A DNA stretch of 64,000 nucleotides from Bacteroides pyogenes DSM 20611 = JCM 6294 (GCF_000428105.1 NZ_KE386625.1:2951-66950); one strand, 5' to 3'. Positions 1 to 10,325 are shown, numbered from the stretch's first letter. Numbers and translations: made by a program. The notes: a model not told the origin generated them from the letters alone.

Positions 1-5
1 ACAAC
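1..5 (-). CRISPR. possible first bases of the CRISPR array
   Basis: On the minus strand these bases read GTTGT. The anti-repeat of the tracrRNA at 6081-6100 implies a repeat beginning (G/A)TTGTGATTT. The position is right for an array: about 60 bases past the terminator that ends cas2, in the same direction as the cas genes. Five bases are too few for proof and the array itself lies outside the window. Confidence 0.3.
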
Positions 6-63
6 TAATAATCAACGGATTAATAGGACTATTAGAATAAGAAAAACCGTACTCATTAACAAT

Positions 64-93
64 AAAAAATCCCGTGTAAGTACGGGATTTTTT
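64..93. terminator. terminator at the end of the cas operon
   Basis: A 12-bp stem (64-75 with 82-93) encloses a 6-base loop. A runs on one side and T runs on the other make it usable from both strands. It begins 4 bases after the cas2 stop codon, so it should end the cas9-cas1-cas2 transcript and separate it from the array. Confidence 0.85.
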
Positions 94-96
94 GTT

Positions 97-1361
<1,265 letters not shown>

Positions 1362-1409
1362 CTCTCTTTTATCTATATCGTCTGATAATATAAGTTCCCT
1401 CTGAAAGAA

Positions 1410-4400
1410 CTATTTGTAAACCCCTATTTTTACAATATTCCCAAGTCTATCAATTTTTATTGGAACACAGATCTCTTTTATCATTTCATCTGTCTCAGCC
1501 TTCTCTATCTTATTAAGCACTGAGAACTCACTTTTATCCACAATTACATTAGCAACATGATGTTTTATAAAAAAACATCGATTACCAGTACAGCTAACCA
1601 TCTTATAAATTCTATTCTTATTTATTGGAAAAGAGATTGAGGCATTTGCTATATCTTCGGCTGTCGGAAGATAGACTAAATCATTAGGTGACAACACAAA
1701 AATGGGAACGTTTCCATTTTCATCTTCCGGTGCAGTGGATAATCCTTTTTTTTGACGATCGATAGCAACGTTTAACGGAATACTCGCATAGTGCCTCTTA
1801 AGCATTACGGCATTTGTTTTTTTATCGCGCACTTCTTCCTCATATACTGCGAAAAACAAATTTGTACCCTTTGCTGCTTCTACATACTTAGACGATTTAT
1901 TACCCTGCTGGCCTATTGCAAATTTGTCTGCTTTCTCATAAACACGCACTTTAACAATAGGCTGATGCTTTCTGCCACCATTCAGTTGTACGATATTATG
2001 ATTCATTTCCTCAATACCATCCGGTGAGAAAGCTAAATCAGGATCACCGTTTTTCTGTTCCAAATGACGGAGCAGGATTTTCTGTATCCCTGTATCAGTA
2101 ACACTTTCTATTTCCTTTTTATCGAAGCTTGAGTCTAAAGGTTTACGTGTTGCGAAGAATCTTTCTTTGGTATCTTTTGTAAAATAATACACCTCTATCT
2201 TAGATAGGTTAATATCACTCCAAACGTCTTTATGTTCTTCAAAATATGCCTTAACCTTCTTTGCATCAAAGTTTTGTTTAAGCAAAGATAGAAGCTTCTT
2301 TTTGAAATCCTTTTCCACAATACATTGAGGATTTTTAATAGCTTCATTCAAAGAAACTGTTTTTACTTTGCGCAGATTCACTTCTCCAAACACGGTATCT
2401 TTATGCATTGGTTTTCGAATAGCCCAACTACTACCCTTTTCTTGTTTAGCAATGGTCTTTTTACCGGCTTCATAATGGACATAATAATTCTTCGTTTTAT
2501 TAATCACCCGCAAATTCTGCTTAAAACTGACAATTACATTATCCAATGCGGCATAAACATCTTGTGTCAAGGTACCCCATGGCTTTTTAAGTATCCATTT
2601 ATAATTACCATTATCATCTGTCCTAACTTTATCGCACAGCAATTTTTGCAAATCATAACGACTTATTCGAGCTTTTTTCCTTGCAGACTCATTGTTTAAA
2701 TAGTTAACAATATTACGACTGGCGCATGCTATAACGATAGCGTCCATCGCATGATGGCGATGATCAATTCTTTTCTTGTTAAAACCTCTTTGATATTCAA
2801 ACGGCACAACAGGAATTTCATGGCCTTCCATATTCTTCGCCGTAAACTCAGTGGTTTCAGTAATATTATTCAAGCGCTGAAAACGAGGTAAAATAAGCTT
2901 GTTCCAAACATCATTAATCCCCCAATCTTTCTTCAATCGGTCTGTAACCCCTCCTGTACACACAATTACGTTTTTCGATATGCTCTCCTGTTCATCCTGC
3001 TCACGAACGATATTAGAGAGCAAAGACTTCACTACTTTACTGATATATCGGCTATCGTTCAATTGGCGCTCTATAAATTGCTCCGGTATTTCGTCCATTA
3101 AAAGCTTCTTCATCTTTTGTTGGTTACCCGAATAATAATCTTTCACAAAGGTTTCATATTCATCAACCGAAAATATATCGACAATCTCTCCCAGTCCCAA
3201 ATCGACTCTCTGCCCATGATGTTTTTTAATGAATTCATATCCGAGAAGATTTCCCTTTAACTTATTAACTTCAGCTTCACATATCACCTTATTATTAAAC
3301 GAGTCATCAAAATAGCGAGATTGAGGGATAACGTGTTCTATCTCATACGCAGGCGTAAAGAGCTTACCAAGCGGTATCATCTTTCCGGTATAAGGAGAGC
3401 AATATTTCTGCTCCAACCAAAGCTTGTAGCGCAATACCTCAGAAGTAGACGGACGCTTTCTTTGCTCTCGTTCATTAAACTTTTTCAATATTCCTGTTAT
3501 CTCTTCCGGAATTTCCGATACGCTATTCAAAACACCATTTTCATAAATACGTAAAATATCTTGTTGACTCGCAGAGTAGGGACGAACATTCTCTATCTCA
3601 AATTCCGGATTCAAAAACTCTGTCAGCATGGCTTTTATCCGTAAATTGGTGTTCTCATTTTCAATTATTCGCTTAGTCATTTCTTTTCTTTTATCCGCAG
3701 GATTTTTCATCTCACGACCTAACTCTACATGGATTTCATCAATTCTGCCGACTTGTTTCCAGATATCGCGTACAACACGCAGCGTTTCGGTAATTACTTG
3801 TTCCACTATCGGATTCCGAAGAGAATGCTGCTTAAAGTTTTGTATATACGAATCCATCTCCTGCGGAGTTTTCCACTTCATTATATCTCCGGATTCGGAA
3901 TGACGGTCATAAACAACATAACATGCCAACCAAACCGGCAAAGCACGGAAATGCTCAATGTCATGCAATCGGATAGCCTTTAAACGGACTCGTTCTCGAA
4001 TACTGTCATCACACTCCCCCGTAATAATCTTCTCTATGCGCTCTCTTGTCTTGATGTCAATAGCTGATTCACTCCAATATTTCCCCATGCGCATTAAGGG
4101 CAACAGTTTCTTAATCGCTTTAGCAGAATAAGAGCCATACTCTTTTTTAAATGGAGGAAACTTACTGAAAACGGTTACAAAATCGTCATTAAAACGATAT
4201 TTAGCAGCGAATGACTGTAAAGCTTTCACTATCTCGTATCTATCTTCAACTGAATATAAAATATGCCATAAAGCTTCTTCCTGCTCTCTGGTAAAAATAT
4301 CCCCTCGAATATTTGCTTTCTCCAAATGGCTCAGAATTAACGCACGTGTCTCATTACAAGGGTATGATTTATCTTCCACATAGTTCCACCGATAGTTATC

Positions 4401-5999
4401 TCCCGATTTCTTTATTCCAAAAGCGGGATATTTTAAAAAATCTTTTTGACTTACACTTTTCTTATTATTAAGCCATTCAAAAAGAGATACATAATCAGCC
4501 TCACATGTTAGAAACTCATTCGTAACATCAACATCCGCTTCCAACTTAGACTTCAAAGCAGACCTTGCTGAAGATAAATCCGGCTGGCAGGCATCAACAT
4601 CAATCACACGTTCTTTTTGATATATCCGAATATTCGAAATAAAATGCCATAAACGAAACTCTTGAAACAACGGATGTGATTTGGCAATACACTTAACAGA
4701 CGAATATTTCAACTCACCTGTTTCTTTATCTCTATACATATGTTTTTCATACGGACAATCAGCGATCAAAGACTTTTTGCTCTTGAGTGGACGCTGATAA
4801 AATAGTATGTCGTCCATAAACAAATAGATAAAATCTCGATCGGCACAAGCATTTCGATGAGCATCATTGTTCGGATATAATTCATTCAAGCAATCAAGAA
4901 ACAAGTCTTTATCCCGCAACTCCGGATGAAACTCCACTTGCTTTTTCAATATTTGCTTAAGCTCTTCCTTATAATATTTACGCTCAATAGTACGCACCAG
5001 CTTTCCACGTATTTTTTGAGAAGGGTTCTGCAGAATAGCGTCATAAATATAAGCGCCCACCGTTTTACCTGATGCGTCCAAATCTTTTTGAGTCTTCATT
5101 TTAATAAGCTTCCATTCTGATTCCCACTCTGCATCTGACGGTATTTTAAATCGGCAGGAAAGTTCTCCCGATTCTTCATATTTATCACATCCGTCTTTAT
5201 CAATATCTACGGTTACAATGATACTCTTTTCCTGTCCTACCCAGTTAGGTATTTCTTTTTTAAAGATTTTGCCTTTTACACCATCCTCTAACTCTACAAT
5301 CAAAACCTTTTGTCCTTTGTAGGTCTGATTCGTATCGACTATACTTTTAATCTTTTGTCGATCAAAGTATTGGCGAGTCTTTGCGGTTTTCACAGATTCA
5401 TCATCTTCTTCACCTCTTAATTGATAATATCCTCTCTTTTGGTTGAAATTCAAAAGAATCCAAGATAATTCTTCTTTAGAGAGTTTCTTTGTCAGTGCTT
5501 TTTTACGAAGATAATAAATGGTCCAATCGTAAGGTACTTTCCTATTACAAGCAATTAATTCGGGCTGATATGTAGCAAAATCTTGCAACATTTCATCAAA
5601 GGAATCGTTAAAAATAAACTCAAAAGTTCCGTTTGAATCTTTTCGCCAAGCTATTTTAGGTTCCACATTTACCAGAAAATTTCCATGACCATCCAAATCT
5701 TGCACATAATGATCCGGCAAAAATCCTAATAATCTTAAAATCTTATGCAACCTTGCCCGACGAAGTAAATGACGCTCCCGCAAGTGGCGCACGCCACGAA
5801 ATTCGGTCCGTTTTGCCGTTTGCGAAATAGAATTACCTTTATCAAAATCTCCCAATATGGCAGCATCCATTGGAATAATCCTGCTTCCCAGACATTCTAT
5901 GTGTTTCAAACTTTCTTCATTTTGATTTTCATCAAAAGAGTTGACTACTGCCCAACCTATACTATTGGTGCCTAAATCAAGTCCAAGTATCTTTTTCAT
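1410..5999 (-). CDS. cas9: CRISPR-associated endonuclease Cas9, type II-C
   Basis: Cas9 is the RNA-guided DNA nuclease of the locus. At 1529 residues it is long for II-C, though long forms occur in Bacteroidota. Domains in order: RuvC-I at residues 1-20 (ILGLDLGTNSIGWAVV, Asp8); Arg-rich bridge helix about 66-95; a large recognition lobe to about 750; RuvC-II at 752-762 (IDEIHVELGREM, Glu759); HNH at about 880-920 (YEIEHVIPQSRYFDD, His889; Asn903); RuvC-III at 1077-1092 (RIDHRHHAMDAIVIAC, His1083 and Asp1086); then a C-terminal PAM-interacting part. Every nuclease residue is present. Transcription probably starts from the TAACTTTG box at 6017-6024, giving a very short leader. The tracrRNA gene diverges from the same 90-base region. 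Confidence 0.97.
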   Translation of the reverse strand: MKKILGLDLGTNSIGWAVVNSFDENQNEESLKHIECLGSRIIPMDAAILGDFDKGNSISQTAKRTEFRGVRHLRERHLLRRARLHKILRLLGFLPDHYVQDLDGHGNFLVNVEPKIAWRKDSNGTFEFIFNDSFDEMLQDFATYQPELIACNRKVPYDWTIYYLRKKALTKKLSKEELSWILLNFNQKRGYYQLRGEEDDESVKTAKTRQYFDRQKIKSIVDTNQTYKGQKVLIVELEDGVKGKIFKKEIPNWVGQEKSIIVTVDIDKDGCDKYEESGELSCRFKIPSDAEWESEWKLIKMKTQKDLDASGKTVGAYIYDAILQNPSQKIRGKLVRTIERKYYKEELKQILKKQVEFHPELRDKDLFLDCLNELYPNNDAHRNACADRDFIYLFMDDILFYQRPLKSKKSLIADCPYEKHMYRDKETGELKYSSVKCIAKSHPLFQEFRLWHFISNIRIYQKERVIDVDACQPDLSSARSALKSKLEADVDVTNEFLTCEADYVSLFEWLNNKKSVSQKDFLKYPAFGIKKSGDNYRWNYVEDKSYPCNETRALILSHLEKANIRGDIFTREQEEALWHILYSVEDRYEIVKALQSFAAKYRFNDDFVTVFSKFPPFKKEYGSYSAKAIKKLLPLMRMGKYWSESAIDIKTRERIEKIITGECDDSIRERVRLKAIRLHDIEHFRALPVWLACYVVYDRHSESGDIMKWKTPQEMDSYIQNFKQHSLRNPIVEQVITETLRVVRDIWKQVGRIDEIHVELGREMKNPADKRKEMTKRIIENENTNLRIKAMLTEFLNPEFEIENVRPYSASQQDILRIYENGVLNSVSEIPEEITGILKKFNEREQRKRPSTSEVLRYKLWLEQKYCSPYTGKMIPLGKLFTPAYEIEHVIPQSRYFDDSFNNKVICEAEVNKLKGNLLGYEFIKKHHGQRVDLGLGEIVDIFSVDEYETFVKDYYSGNQQKMKKLLMDEIPEQFIERQLNDSRYISKVVKSLLSNIVREQDEQESISKNVIVCTGGVTDRLKKDWGINDVWNKLILPRFQRLNNITETTEFTAKNMEGHEIPVVPFEYQRGFNKKRIDHRHHAMDAIVIACASRNIVNYLNNESARKKARISRYDLQKLLCDKVRTDDNGNYKWILKKPWGTLTQDVYAALDNVIVSFKQNLRVINKTKNYYVHYEAGKKTIAKQEKGSSWAIRKPMHKDTVFGEVNLRKVKTVSLNEAIKNPQCIVEKDFKKKLLSLLKQNFDAKKVKAYFEEHKDVWSDINLSKIEVYYFTKDTKERFFATRKPLDSSFDKKEIESVTDTGIQKILLRHLEQKNGDPDLAFSPDGIEEMNHNIVQLNGGRKHQPIVKVRVYEKADKFAIGQQGNKSSKYVEAAKGTNLFFAVYEEEVRDKKTNAVMLKRHYASIPLNVAIDRQKKGLSTAPEDENGNVPIFVLSPNDLVYLPTAEDIANASISFPINKNRIYKMVSCTGNRCFFIKHHVANVIVDKSEFSVLNKIEKAETDEMIKEICVPIKIDRLGNIVKIGVYK

Positions 6000-6016
6000 A
6001 ATATTATTCTTTTCCG

Positions 6017-6024
6017 CAAAGTTA
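6017..6024 (-). promoter_or_regulatory. promoter -7 box for cas9
   Basis: The minus strand reads TAACTTTG, an exact match to the Bacteroidota -7 consensus TAnnTTTG, 18 bases before the cas9 ATG. A clear -33 TTG is not seen upstream, so strength is uncertain. Confidence 0.55.
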
Positions 6025-6043
6025 TATTTTTTTATTAGAATTA

Positions 6044-6074
6044 TTGTTTTTGAATAAATATTTATTTAACTTTG
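6044..6074 (+). promoter_or_regulatory. promoter for tracrRNA
   Basis: TTG at 6044-6046 and TAACTTTG at 6067-6074 are 20 bases apart, matching the Bacteroidota -33/-7 arrangement. Transcription would begin near 6081, exactly at the start of the anti-repeat. Confidence 0.65.
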
Positions 6075-6080
6075 CAGCAC

Positions 6081-6153
6081 TAAATTGAAGTAAATCACAA
6101 TAAGGATTATTCCGTTGTGAAAACATCCAGGACGGGGCAACTCGTCCTTTTTT
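6081..6153 (+). ncRNA. tracrRNA of the type II-C system
   Basis: The RNA pairs with crRNA and scaffolds it in Cas9. Parts in order: an anti-repeat at about 6081-6100 ending AAATCACAA; the segment TAAGGATTATTCCG, like the ACAAUAAGG junction of known II-C tracrRNAs, with a small GGA/TCC hairpin (6104-6113); a single-stranded linker; and a terminator hairpin of 8 bp with a GCAA tetraloop (6129-6136 with 6141-6148), followed by six T. Boundaries are predicted from the promoter and terminator and give about 73 nt. The anti-repeat implies a repeat starting TTGTGATTT. Confidence 0.85.
6129..6153 (+). terminator. intrinsic terminator of tracrRNA
   Basis: Stem of 8 pairs (one G-T), GCAA tetraloop at 6137-6140, then TTTTTT. 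It also serves as the 3' structural hairpin of the tracrRNA. Confidence 0.88.
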
Positions 6154-6230
6154 ATTTAATTAAAATGAAACGGAAAGAGTACAATCGAAATTTAAACAAG
6201 TTCTTCCTCTGCAAATAAAAGTTTTTTGAG

Positions 6231-6238
6231 TACTTTTG
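6231..6238 (+). promoter_or_regulatory. promoter -7 box for thyA-folA
   Basis: TACTTTTG matches TAnnTTTG and lies 22 bases before the thyA ATG. Confidence 0.6.
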
Positions 6239-6260
6239 CATCATAGCATAACCACCGACA

Positions 6261-7055
6261 ATGAAACAATATTTAGACCTACTTAACCGCGTATTAGCGG
6301 AAGGGACTCCCAAAAGTGACCGGACGGGAACCGGAACCATCAGCATCTTCGGCCATCAGATGCGATTTCATCTTGATGAAGGATTCCCTTGTCTGACCAC
6401 TAAAAAGCTACACCTAAAATCGATTATCCACGAACTGCTTTGGTTTCTGAAAGGAGATACGAATGTGAAATATCTGCAGGAGCATGGCGTGCGTATATGG
6501 AATGAATGGGCGGACGAGAACGGAGAGCTCGGACATATTTACGGGCATCAATGGCGTTCGTGGCCCGATTACGACGGAGGAGGAATCGACCAGATCAGTG
6601 AAGCGGTGGAAATGATCAAGCACAACCCCGACTCCCGGCGAATCATTGTCAGCGCATGGAATGTGGCAGATCTGAAGAATATGAATCTTCCGCCGTGCCA
6701 CGCTTTCTTCCAATTCTACGTTGCCGACGGAAAACTCAGTTTACAGCTCTACCAACGAAGCGCCGATATCTTTCTGGGTGTTCCTTTCAACATTGCTTCA
6801 TACGCCTTGTTGCTGCAAATGATGGCTCAAGTGACCGGATTAAAAGCCGGCGATTTTATCCACACATTGGGAGACGCTCATATATATCTGAATCACCTCG
6901 AACAGATTAAACTGCAACTGACGCGTACTCCGCGCCCGCTTCCGCAAATGAAGATCAACCCGGAGATAAAAAGCATCTTCGACTTTACGTTTGAAGATTT
7001 TGAATTAACGAACTATAACCCGCATCCACACATCGCAGGAGCGGTATCGGTATAA
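6261..7055 (+). CDS. thyA: thymidylate synthase
   Basis: Converts dUMP to dTMP with 5,10-methylene-tetrahydrofolate in the cytoplasm. The 264 residues match the Escherichia coli-type enzyme. The catalytic Cys146 is in [21 protein letters not shown] (residues 19-26) is the phosphate-binding Arg loop; [20 protein letters not shown] is the nucleotide-binding segment; and the C-terminal [10 protein letters not shown] tail closes the active site. folA starts 6 bases after its stop, a natural pairing because ThyA leaves dihydrofolate that FolA must reduce. The cas locus ends only about 100 bases upstream. Confidence 0.97.
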   Translation: MKQYLDLLNRVLAEGTPKSDRTGTGTISIFGHQMRFHLDEGFPCLTTKKLHLKSIIHELLWFLKGDTNVKYLQEHGVRIWNEWADENGELGHIYGHQWRSWPDYDGGGIDQISEAVEMIKHNPDSRRIIVSAWNVADLKNMNLPPCHAFFQFYVADGKLSLQLYQRSADIFLGVPFNIASYALLLQMMAQVTGLKAGDFIHTLGDAHIYLNHLEQIKLQLTRTPRPLPQMKINPEIKSIFDFTFEDFELTNYNPHPHIAGAVSV

Positions 7056-7061
7056 ACTGCC

Positions 7062-7556
7062 ATGAGTAAAATATCTATTATTGCCGCCGTAGACCGTCAA
7101 ATGGCTATCGGATTCGAGAACAAGCTTCTCTTCTGGCTACCCAATGACTTGAAGCGTTTCAAGGCGCTGACAACCGGACATACCATCATCATGGGGCGAA
7201 AGACTTTTGAATCGCTTCCCAAAGGAGCGTTGCCGCATCGCAGGAACATTGTATTGTCTTCGAACACCTCAAACGAATTCCCCGGAGCAGAAGTTTTCCA
7301 ATCGTTGGATGCTGCGTTAAAAGCCTGTAAGGAAGATGAAAACGTATATATCATCGGGGGGGCAAGCGTTTATCGACAAGCGCTTCGTTATGCCGACCAA
7401 CTGTGCCTGACTGAAATAGATTGCACGGCTCCACTGGCTGACGCTTTCTTTCCGGAAATATCTCCCGATATCTGGCATGAAAAAAGCAGAGAAGTTCATT
7501 CAATAGATGAAAAACATCCCTGCTCTTATGCTTTTGTAGATTATGTAAGGCGATAG
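7062..7556 (+). CDS. folA: dihydrofolate reductase
   Basis: Reduces dihydrofolate to tetrahydrofolate with NADPH. At 164 residues it is normal size. Signatures: SIIAAVDRQMAIGFENKLLFWLPNDLKRFK at the N-terminus (written here only as the substrate-binding LPNDLKRFK), HTIIMGRKTFES for NADPH, and VYIIGGASVYRQAL with the Gly-Gly pair. It follows thyA in the same transcript. Its 3' end faces that of the AsnC-type gene, with 37 bases between. Confidence 0.96.
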   Translation: MSKISIIAAVDRQMAIGFENKLLFWLPNDLKRFKALTTGHTIIMGRKTFESLPKGALPHRRNIVLSSNTSNEFPGAEVFQSLDAALKACKEDENVYIIGGASVYRQALRYADQLCLTEIDCTAPLADAFFPEISPDIWHEKSREVHSIDEKHPCSYAFVDYVRR

Positions 7557-7593
7557 TCACCGTTGGAAACGTCCCTACACGTCCTGCTTTTCC

Positions 7594-8064
7594 TTATTCC
7601 GTATCTATCAATATCGGCATCTGCCGCTTAATAGCCTCGTGAAAAGAGATAAGTGTCTCTGTACGAGCCAGCCCGAGCGGCTGCAGTTTATCATGAATCA
7701 CACTCAATAAATGGTGATTATTACGTGCGTAAATTTTGATAAACATATCGTATTTACCTGTAGTAAAATGACATTCCACAACTTCCGGTATGTCTCTCAA
7801 CGCTTTTGTTACCGAATCAAACGATTCGGGATCTTTCAGAAAGATACCTATATAAGCGCACGTCTCATATCCTATTTTTTCCGGATCGATGATGTATTCC
7901 GACCCTTTCAATATACCTAAGTTTGTCAATTTTTGAATGCGTTGATGAATGGCCGCACCCGATACATTGCAAGCTCTGGCGACTTCCAGAAAAGGAATTC
8001 TCGCATTATCCGCAATCAATTTCAAAATCTGCTCATCTAAACTATCTAATTGATGATATCCCAT
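7594..8064 (-). CDS. Lrp/AsnC family transcriptional regulator
   Basis: A DNA-binding regulator of the feast/famine family. The 156 residues split into an N-terminal winged helix (DEQILKLIADNARIPFLEVA then CNVSGAAIHQRIQKL) and a C-terminal RAM domain (about 70-150) that forms dimers and binds amino acids. The divergent M64 peptidase gene is a possible target because both promoters share the 140-base gap, but this is inference. The effector cannot be read from the sequence. Confidence 0.92.
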   Translation of the reverse strand: MGYHQLDSLDEQILKLIADNARIPFLEVARACNVSGAAIHQRIQKLTNLGILKGSEYIIDPEKIGYETCAYIGIFLKDPESFDSVTKALRDIPEVVECHFTTGKYDMFIKIYARNNHHLLSVIHDKLQPLGLARTETLISFHEAIKRQMPILIDTE

Positions 8065-8100
8065 TTAAATCAAACTGTTTTAATCAATGAATCTTTTATG

Positions 8101-8108
8101 CAAAGTTA
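8101..8108 (-). promoter_or_regulatory. promoter -7 box for the Lrp/AsnC gene
   Basis: The minus strand reads TAACTTTG, 37 bases before the ATG at 8064. Confidence 0.6.
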
Positions 8109-8181
8109 GCTATTTCCCGATAATAAATACTATAAACTATTACTTTTATTTACAAATAGAAGATAAGTCGGCAATAGTTTG

Positions 8182-8189
8182 TACCTTTG
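8182..8189 (+). promoter_or_regulatory. promoter -7 box for the M64 peptidase
   Basis: TACCTTTG matches TAnnTTTG. It lies downstream of the longest possible ORF start (8179), so that start would not be transcribed; this fixes the real start at 8209 or 8215. Confidence 0.6.
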
Positions 8190-8208
8190 TAAGAAACATA
8201 AATATACG

Positions 8209-9495
8209 ATGAATATGAAACACTGCATTCTTTTTTTCCTGTGCGTATGGATGGCATTCGAAAGCCATGCGCAAAATTTTGACGACTATTTTCAAGACAA
8301 AACGTTACGGGTAGACTATCTTTTCACAGGTGACGCGAACAGACAAGCGATTTACCTGGATGAATTGTCGCAACTTCCCGTATGGGCAGGCCGCCGGCAC
8401 AATCTGTCGGAACTGCCTTTGGAAGGTAACGGTCAAATCATTGTCAGAGATTTAAGCAGTAAACAATGTATTTACAAAACCTCTTTCTCCTCGCTATACC
8501 AGGAATGGCTATCTACCGATGAGGCAAAAGAAACTGCCAGAGGTTTTGAAAACACATTTCTCCTCCCCTTTCCCAAAGAGCCTGTAGAGATAGAAGTCAT
8601 CTTATATACTCCGCGTAAAGCCGTCATGGCTCACTTACGCCATGTGGTTCGCCCCGATGATATCTTGATTCACGAACGAGGCATATCTCACAACGCTCCA
8701 CATCGCTATATCCTGAAAAACGGAAGTGAAAAAGAATGCATTGATATAGCCATTTTAGCAGAAGGATACACCAACAAAGAAATAGAGACATTTTACCAAG
8801 ACGCAGAACGGGCCTGTGAAAGTTTGTTTGCACACGAACCTTTCCGAACATTGAAAAGTAAATTCAATGTGGTTGCGGTAGCAAGTCCGTCGGCAGATAG
8901 CGGAGTAAGCGTACCGCGAGAGAAACGATGGAAACAAACGACCGTACATTCCCATTTTGACACTTTTTATTCGGAACGCTATCTTACCACTAGCCGTGTA
9001 AAGGCGATACACAATGCTTTGGCCGGTGTTCCCTACGAACATATCATCATACTGGCAAACACGGAAGTATATGGAGGGGGAGGAATCTATAACTCCTACA
9101 CGCTAACCAGCGCGCATCATTCCATGTTCAAACCTGTAGTAGTACATGAGTTCGGACATAGTTTCGGAGGATTGGCCGATGAATACTTTTATGAGAATGA
9201 TGTAATGACAGATACTTACCCGCTCGATGTGGAACCTTGGGAGCAAAATATTACCACCCGAATCGATTTTGCTTCGAAATGGGAAGACATGCTTGTGACC
9301 GGCACGCCTATTCCAACACCATCTGCGCAAAGAAACAAGTTATTTCCCGTAGGAGTGTACGAAGGAGGAGGTTATTCTGCGAAAGGCATATATCGCCCGG
9401 CTTTCAATTGTCGCATGAAAACAAACGAATATCCCGCTTTCTGCCCGGTTTGCCAACGCGCTATCCGGCGTATGATTGAATTTTATGTACCATAA
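8209..9495 (+). CDS. secreted M64 family (IgA peptidase-like) metallopeptidase
   Basis: A zinc metallopeptidase of the IgA-peptidase M64 family. The N-terminus is a signal peptide (MKHCILFFLCVWMAF, cut near SHA-QNF), so it is exported. The zinc site HEFGHSFGGLADEYF begins near residue 313; it has the HExxH core plus the family's extended GLADE. A conserved-looking C-terminus contains NCRMKTNEYPAFCPVCQ. The start is chosen at 8209 because a -7 box occupies 8182-8189; 8215 is also possible. Whether it cuts immunoglobulin is not shown; many family members have unknown substrates. Confidence 0.88.
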   Translation: MNMKHCILFFLCVWMAFESHAQNFDDYFQDKTLRVDYLFTGDANRQAIYLDELSQLPVWAGRRHNLSELPLEGNGQIIVRDLSSKQCIYKTSFSSLYQEWLSTDEAKETARGFENTFLLPFPKEPVEIEVILYTPRKAVMAHLRHVVRPDDILIHERGISHNAPHRYILKNGSEKECIDIAILAEGYTNKEIETFYQDAERACESLFAHEPFRTLKSKFNVVAVASPSADSGVSVPREKRWKQTTVHSHFDTFYSERYLTTSRVKAIHNALAGVPYEHIIILANTEVYGGGGIYNSYTLTSAHHSMFKPVVVHEFGHSFGGLADEYFYENDVMTDTYPLDVEPWEQNITTRIDFASKWEDMLVTGTPIPTPSAQRNKLFPVGVYEGGGYSAKGIYRPAFNCRMKTNEYPAFCPVCQRAIRRMIEFYVP

Positions 9496-9528
9496 CACAC
9501 CAAACAATCCATAGCTAAAACAAATACA

Positions 9529-10062
9529 ATGATCCGATTTCAACCCATACAGACATCAGATGTAGAATACTACCGGTTTATGGAGAAGCTACTCACAGAA
9601 GCTTTTCCACCGGAAGAATACCGCCCGCTCGAAGATGTTCGCAAATATACCGACCAAACAAATAACTTCTACAACAATATCATCCTGAACGATGAGCAGC
9701 CCATCGGATTTATTACCTATTGGGCGTTTGAACGCTTCTTCTACATAGAACATCTTGCCATGAATCCTGTGCATCGCAACAAGGGTTATGGCAAACAAGT
9801 TATCGAACAGTTATACAAACGGTTGAATCTTCCCATCGTGCTGGAAGTGGAAAGACCTACAGACGAAATATCCCAACGTCGCATTCACTTCTACGAACGA
9901 CATGGATTCTGCCTATGGAAAAACAATTATAATCAGCCTCCCTATAAAAAAGGAGACCCGTATTTGCCCATGTATTTAATGGCCTATGGAAATCTGACAA
10001 GCGAAAATCATTTTGAAGAAGTTAAAGAACAACTTTATACGACTGTCTACAACGTCAGATAA
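9529..10062 (+). CDS. GNAT family N-acetyltransferase
   Basis: A 177-residue acetyl-CoA dependent acetyltransferase. The acetyl-CoA binding loop is NPVHRNKGYGKQVIEQL (motif A, R-x-x-G-x-G), preceded by the strand FFYIEHLAM and followed by RRIHFYERHGFCLW (motif B). The substrate is unknown. It starts 33 bases after the M64 peptidase stop and may share its transcript. No terminator is obvious; the following 430 bases hold the repeat element described separately. Confidence 0.85.
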   Translation: MIRFQPIQTSDVEYYRFMEKLLTEAFPPEEYRPLEDVRKYTDQTNNFYNNIILNDEQPIGFITYWAFERFFYIEHLAMNPVHRNKGYGKQVIEQLYKRLNLPIVLEVERPTDEISQRRIHFYERHGFCLWKNNYNQPPYKKGDPYLPMYLMAYGNLTSENHFEEVKEQLYTTVYNVR

Positions 10063-10095
10063 CGAATCATTTTGCGATATCCTCCCATCAACTTG

Positions 10096-10164
10096 TAATA
10101 AAAATAAGTATTAACTGAGTCAACCGACTTTGAAAATAAGCCGTAAAGTGGTCAACTAAAAACA
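10096..10164 (+). repeat. dispersed 69-bp repeat module, copy 1
   Basis: This stretch matches the reverse complement of 48555-48623 at 68 of 69 positions; the single difference is A at 10133, where copy 2 has the equivalent of C. It begins TAATAAAAATAAGTATTAAC and ends GTCAACTAAAAACA. In both copies the module is followed, in element orientation, by a 22-bp tandem array. It has no open reading frame of note. Confidence 0.92.
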
Positions 10165-10171
10165 TTAAACC

Positions 10172-10325
10172 ACAATTGAAGCTTTTGTTTCCCACAATTG
10201 AAGCTTTTGTTTCCCACTATTGAAGCTTTTGTTTCCCGCTATTGAAACTTTTGTTTCCCACTATTGAAACTTTATTTTCCCACTGGGGAAACTTTATTTT
10301 CCCGCTGGGGAAACTTTTGTTTCCC
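10172..10325 (+). repeat. tandem array of seven 22-bp units, family A
   Basis: Seven contiguous units begin at 10172, 10194, 10216, 10238, 10260, 10282 and 10304, each ending TTTCCC. The usual core is GAAAC-TTTT-GTTTC, a palindrome. The unit at 10307-10326 forms a perfect 8-bp hairpin, GGGGAAAC with GTTTCCCC. The first bases drift from ACAATTG to GCTGGGG along the array. An eighth, degenerate unit follows to about 10347. There are no spacers, so this is not a CRISPR array. Confidence 0.93.

Noticed and set aside
8179..8208. Upstream start for the M64 peptidase
   Set aside because: The promoter -7 box at 8182-8189 lies inside it, so this start would precede transcription.
10172..10325. 22-bp array considered as a CRISPR array
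   Set aside because: Units are contiguous with no unique spacers and unlike the repeat implied by the tracrRNA.
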